Origin: Aristaeella hokkaidonensis
GTDB taxonomy: Bacteria; Bacillota; Clostridia; Christensenellales; Aristaeellaceae
Direction: 5' to 3'
NCBI RefSeq assembly: GCF_018128945.1
Contig: NZ_CP068393.1
Location: 3,162,001 to 3,226,000 of the forward strand
Length of the DNA: 64,000 nt
Shown: positions 59,472-64,000 of the stretch, in pieces
How positions within the stretch are numbered: the first letter of the stretch is position 1
How the letters are laid out: every line of letters starts with the position of its first letter
Translations under genes and position numbers: made by a program
Notes under the pieces: model-generated
Databases searched by the model: none
What the model was told of the DNA's origin: nothing
Seen by the model: the letters and a program-made list of their open reading frames with translations, nothing else

Positions 59472-60350
59472 TCAGGCCTGTGTTTTGGTGCCGATGAAGC
59501 ACAGGGCGATGGTGCCGGGGCCGGCATGGGCACCGATAACCGGGCCGACGTTCTCGATCATCACATTGGCGCCGGGGAGCTTCTGCTCTACCAGGGCCTT
59601 GGTGCGCTGGGCGTCTTCAATGCAATCGGCGTTCAGGACGATGATGGGGCTTTCTTCCGGATCGGGAGCATACTCCAGCATCTTGTCCACGATGAAGGCG
59701 ATGGCTTTCTTGTGGCCGCGGATCTTATCGCTGGCAGCGAGGGTGCCGTCTGCCGCTTCGGAAATGATGGGCTTGAGGTCCAGCATGGTGCCGACGGTGG
59801 CAGCAGTGGCGGAGATGCGTCCGCCGCGCTTGAGGTACTTCAGGTCATCAACGATGAAGTAAGCCTGGGCGCGAAGCTTGTTCTCCTCCAGCCAGCCGGC
59901 GACTTCCTCAATGGATTTGCCGGCACGGTACAGCTCATGGGCTTTCAGGACCAGCAGGGTCATGGGGCCGGAAATCCGCAGGGTATCCACGACGATGAAT
60001 TTCCGCTCCGGATACTCTTCCAGCAGCTTTTCACGGGCACTGTAAACGGCCTGCAGGGTGCAGCTGAGCTTGCTGGAGAAGGCGACAAAGAGCAGATCCT
60101 TGCCTTCTTTGAGGATCGGTTCGAAATAATCCATGTAGGACGCTTCATTCAGCGCGGAGGTGACAGGAACAGCACCGTTGCGCATAGCGGTGAAATAGCT
60201 CTTGTGATCGAGCATCTGACCGAGGTCATCGAAGAATTCCCTTCCATCCAGGGCGTAGGGCATGTATACGACGGGAATATCATACTGCTGTTTCAGGTGA
60301 AACGGCAGGTCACTGTCGCTGTCGGTCATAAAAACGTAGTTCTGTTCCAT
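59472..60350 (-). CDS. DegV family fatty-acid-binding protein
   Basis: A 292-residue DegV/FakB-type protein. TDSDSDLP near the N-terminus and VTSALNEASYMDYFEP are typical, followed by LKYLKRGGRIS and the C-terminal GAHAGPGTIALCFIG motif. FakB proteins present fatty acids to the kinase FakA for phosphorylation and phospholipid synthesis; fakA is not in the window. GGAGG lies 8 bases ahead of the ATG. Confidence 0.94.
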   Translation of the reverse strand: MEQNYVFMTDSDSDLPFHLKQQYDIPVVYMPYALDGREFFDDLGQMLDHKSYFTAMRNGAVPVTSALNEASYMDYFEPILKEGKDLLFVAFSSKLSCTLQAVYSAREKLLEEYPERKFIVVDTLRISGPMTLLVLKAHELYRAGKSIEEVAGWLEENKLRAQAYFIVDDLKYLKRGGRISATAATVGTMLDLKPIISEAADGTLAASDKIRGHKKAIAFIVDKMLEYAPDPEESPIIVLNADCIEDAQRTKALVEQKLPGANVMIENVGPVIGAHAGPGTIALCFIGTKTQA

Positions 60351-60462
60351 GGCGGTTCCTCCTTCAGGACATATAGTATAAAAGAATAAATAATCAACAG
60401 TGCCATTTTATAGCAGAGAGGAGGAAAAAGCAAGACCAGCCAGACCATACAACATAAGGAAA

Positions 60463-60486
60463 ACAGCCGGGCAAATGCCCGGCTGT
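60463..60486 (-). terminator. Intrinsic terminator of the 5'-nucleotidase gene
   Basis: ACAGCCGGGC-AAAT-GCCCGGCTGT; read on the minus strand it is followed by TTTTCCTT. Confidence 0.88.
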
Positions 60487-60507
60487 AAAAGGTTTCAGGG
60501 GAAAGAA

Positions 60508-62181
60508 TTATTCCGCGTGAACGGAGACAATACGGCCCTGGCCGTAGGGCTGGTCATAACCTTCGCCAACCACACCGCCCAGAGTCTGGGTGATATAGTC
60601 GATCAGGACCTGGTTGTCCAGCTTGACGGACTCCTGCAGGACCTTGCAGCCATTGAACATGGTGTAGCCGTCGCCGTTGTTCAGCAGCTGATAGTCATGG
60701 GAGGCCAGGGTGTAGGTCTTTTCAGGATCCAGCGGTTCTCCGCCGACCAGGACGTTGCGGACGCGGCGTTCCTTGGTGTCGTCGATGCCGGCGAACATCT
60801 TGCTTTCATCCTGAATGACAGGAGATTCGATTTCGGAATCATACTCGAAGGTGATACCGGAAACCTGATCAAAGCCGCCGAACTCGCCGGGCAGGGAATG
60901 CACGGACCATTCCAGGGCGTCCAGCACCTGCTGGCCGGTCACTTCGATAACGGTCAGGCTGTTGCCGAAGGGATGCACGCTCAGGATGTTGTTCAGGGTC
61001 AGATCGCCGGCGTTCAGCTGTACGCGGATGCCGCCACCGTTAACGAAAGCGATATCCGTGTTGCCGCCCTGGTCGCGGTAAGCATCGGCACACAGGTCAC
61101 CCAGGTTGGTTTCGGCCCGACGGATGATACGGACGGGCTTGCCTTCATCGGTGGTGGCTTCGGGATCGTTGATGTACAGATCCACAGCGGTCTTGGCGAC
61201 TACTTCCTGCAGCTTCGCGTTCAGCACATCGGAAGCAGCGGCAACAGCTTCGCTGCCGGCATTATTCAGGGCCAGCAGTTTCGGAGCAGCAATGGAAGAA
61301 TCCCAACCGAAGAGCTGGGAGGAGATGGTGCCGTCCTTGGCAATGGTCAGCGCGCCGATGTTGGCCAGCTTGGTGCCGCAGGCGGAGCGGACCACGTCAG
61401 CGCCGTCCTTGTTCTTTTCAACGGTCTGCTCTGTGTCATGGCTGTGGCCGTCGAGCCAGGCATCAATACCCGTGGTGTTGGCAATGACGTCGCTGTACAT
61501 CCAGGGAGAGCACTCAGCTTCATTGCCCAGGTGAGCCAGGACGACAACATAGTTTGCACCTTCAGCGCGGGCATTATCGACAGACTTCTGCACGGCGGCG
61601 TAAAGGGCTTCGCCGGTGTCGTCCTGCAGGAAACCGTAGATGAATTCGCCCTGGTCATTCATAAAGTAACGGGGCGTGGAGGAACGCAGGGTCATGGGAG
61701 TACATACGCCCACGAACGCGATTTTCACACCGTCGAATTCCTTGATGACGTAGGGCTGGAAGACCAGTTCGCCTTCCTTGTTGAAGTTGCAGCTGAGGTA
61801 GGGGAAATTAGCCTTTTTCGTCAGCTCCAGGAAGCGATCCATGCCGTAATCGAACTCATGGTTGCCGGGAACGGCGAGATCGTAGCCGACAGCATTCATG
61901 ATATCGATGATGCCCTCACCGGTGGTCATGGTACCGATGGGTTCACCCTGAATGGCGTCGCCGTCATCCACCAGCATGACATGGTTGTCAGCGGACAGGC
62001 TTTCCTTCACCGCGTAAAGGCCGGCATAACCCCAGCCCTGATCAATGCCGCAGTGCACGTCACTGGTGAACAGGATAACCAGGTTCTTTTCCAGCGCCGG
62101 GGCAGCAGCTTCTTCCGCAAACGCGGCGCAGCAGCCCAGGAGCAGGCAAAAAGTCAACAGAAGAGCAAGCAGTTTTTTCAT
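60508..62181 (-). CDS. Secreted bifunctional metallophosphatase/5'-nucleotidase
   Basis: A 557-residue extracellular enzyme. The signal peptide includes LLGCCAAFAEE; LLGC is an acceptable lipobox, so it may be a lipoprotein. The metallophosphatase domain has TSDVHCG, DDGDAIQG, PGNHEFDYG and DGHSHD. The C-terminal 5'-nucleotidase domain has FVNGGGIR, HPFGNSL and NNGDGYTMF. It removes phosphate from nucleotides outside the cell so that nucleosides can be taken up. GGAGG and a good promoter precede it. Confidence 0.95.
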   Translation of the reverse strand: MKKLLALLLTFCLLLGCCAAFAEEAAAPALEKNLVILFTSDVHCGIDQGWGYAGLYAVKESLSADNHVMLVDDGDAIQGEPIGTMTTGEGIIDIMNAVGYDLAVPGNHEFDYGMDRFLELTKKANFPYLSCNFNKEGELVFQPYVIKEFDGVKIAFVGVCTPMTLRSSTPRYFMNDQGEFIYGFLQDDTGEALYAAVQKSVDNARAEGANYVVVLAHLGNEAECSPWMYSDVIANTTGIDAWLDGHSHDTEQTVEKNKDGADVVRSACGTKLANIGALTIAKDGTISSQLFGWDSSIAAPKLLALNNAGSEAVAAASDVLNAKLQEVVAKTAVDLYINDPEATTDEGKPVRIIRRAETNLGDLCADAYRDQGGNTDIAFVNGGGIRVQLNAGDLTLNNILSVHPFGNSLTVIEVTGQQVLDALEWSVHSLPGEFGGFDQVSGITFEYDSEIESPVIQDESKMFAGIDDTKERRVRNVLVGGEPLDPEKTYTLASHDYQLLNNGDGYTMFNGCKVLQESVKLDNQVLIDYITQTLGGVVGEGYDQPYGQGRIVSVHAE

Positions 62182-62232
62182 AGCATTTCCTCCTTCGGGT
62201 AATGGATAGATATGTAAATTTTCCCTGAGGCA

Positions 62233-62261
62233 AGTATAGCAGAGCAGGGAGGGAAATTCAA
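62233..62261 (-). promoter_or_regulatory. Promoter of the 5'-nucleotidase gene
   Basis: Minus strand TTGAAT (62256-62261), a 17-bp spacer, TATACT (62233-62238). Confidence 0.75.
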
Positions 62262-62356
62262 TCCGAAAGGGGACAAATCTGTCAAATTTGTACGGGACCG
62301 TCTATATATATAGGAAAGAAAAGTTTCGAAAAAAGCTTCCTTTTTGGGGCAAAAAG

Positions 62357-62365
62357 TGGTATAAT
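62357..62365 (+). promoter_or_regulatory. Extended -10 promoter of gyrB
   Basis: TGGTATAAT: perfect -10 with the TGn extension; the -35 is weak. It is about 120 bases upstream of the gyrB start. The remainder of 62262-62484 shows no gene. Confidence 0.6.
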
Positions 62366-62367
62366 AA

Positions 62368-64000
<1,633 letters not shown>

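Noticed and set aside
60400..62202. 600-codon plus-strand frame opposite the 5'-nucleotidase
   Set aside because: Shadow of the recognised gene on the other strand; no recognisable motif and no ribosome site.

Overview
The window looks like part of the chromosome of an anaerobic, fermentative Clostridia-type Firmicute of moderately high GC, probably from gut or rumen. The grounds are a Gram-positive PolC, a CtsR-type operator at clpB, sigma-A promoters with strong Shine-Dalgarno sites, a minimal sufC-sufB pair, DivIC, and a frr-uppS-cdsA-dxr-rseP-ispG-polC housekeeping block. A Christensenellales/Aristaeella-like source is a guess, not something the sequence proves. No tRNA, rRNA, IS element, prophage or CRISPR array was seen.

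Layout: (1) 1-3556, two tandem paralogous secreted proteins, an ECF sigma factor and a one-helix membrane partner. (2) clpB (minus). (3) A class A penicillin-binding protein and CvpA, separated by intergenic DNA full of repeats. (4) 10964-21453, a glycan-use region: a minus-strand set of a membrane protein, GH53 galactanase, binding protein fused to a carbohydrate-binding-like domain, two permeases and an MsmX/UgpC-type ATPase, with a divergent secreted GH13 enzyme. (5) A C69 dipeptidase, then a minus-strand Opp system (oppA-oppB-oppC-oppDF fusion). (6) A small membrane protein, then tldD/tldE. (7) 33438-42624, a second, very unusual Opp system. (8) An ABC-2 exporter. (9) frr to polC, divIC, ppx/gppA and sufCB. 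(10) degV and a secreted 5'-nucleotidase, both minus, then gyrB running off the right edge.

The most interesting locus is 33243-42624. Its binding protein reads as a circularly permuted OppA: the segment normally at the C-terminus sits directly behind the signal peptide, and the protein stops where that segment should begin. The same operon has an OppB with a roughly 270-residue external loop, an OppD with a roughly 235-residue coiled-coil-rich insertion between Walker A and the Q-loop, an OppF with two C-terminal membrane helices, and a membrane-anchored protein resembling a degenerate ApbE. The other Opp system is conventional, which gives an internal control, except that its OppB carries a CxxC-x10-CxxC zinc-ribbon-like motif outside the membrane.

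The second theme is non-coding. Three intergenic arrays carry short perfect hairpins whose stems differ completely while the linkers (gtgaaat or gtgatat) stay fixed. Several genes end in perfect inverted repeats that span the stop codon and are followed by AT-rich GAATTC/CATAAT simple repeats. A further dispersed family has conserved flanks around a variable palindrome. Together these suggest that hairpins are continually made and kept in this genome.

Genes work together mainly in nutrient capture (galactan or alpha-glucan oligosaccharides, peptides, nucleotides) and in cell-envelope and isoprenoid synthesis (ispG and dxr feed uppS; cdsA, PBP, rseP).
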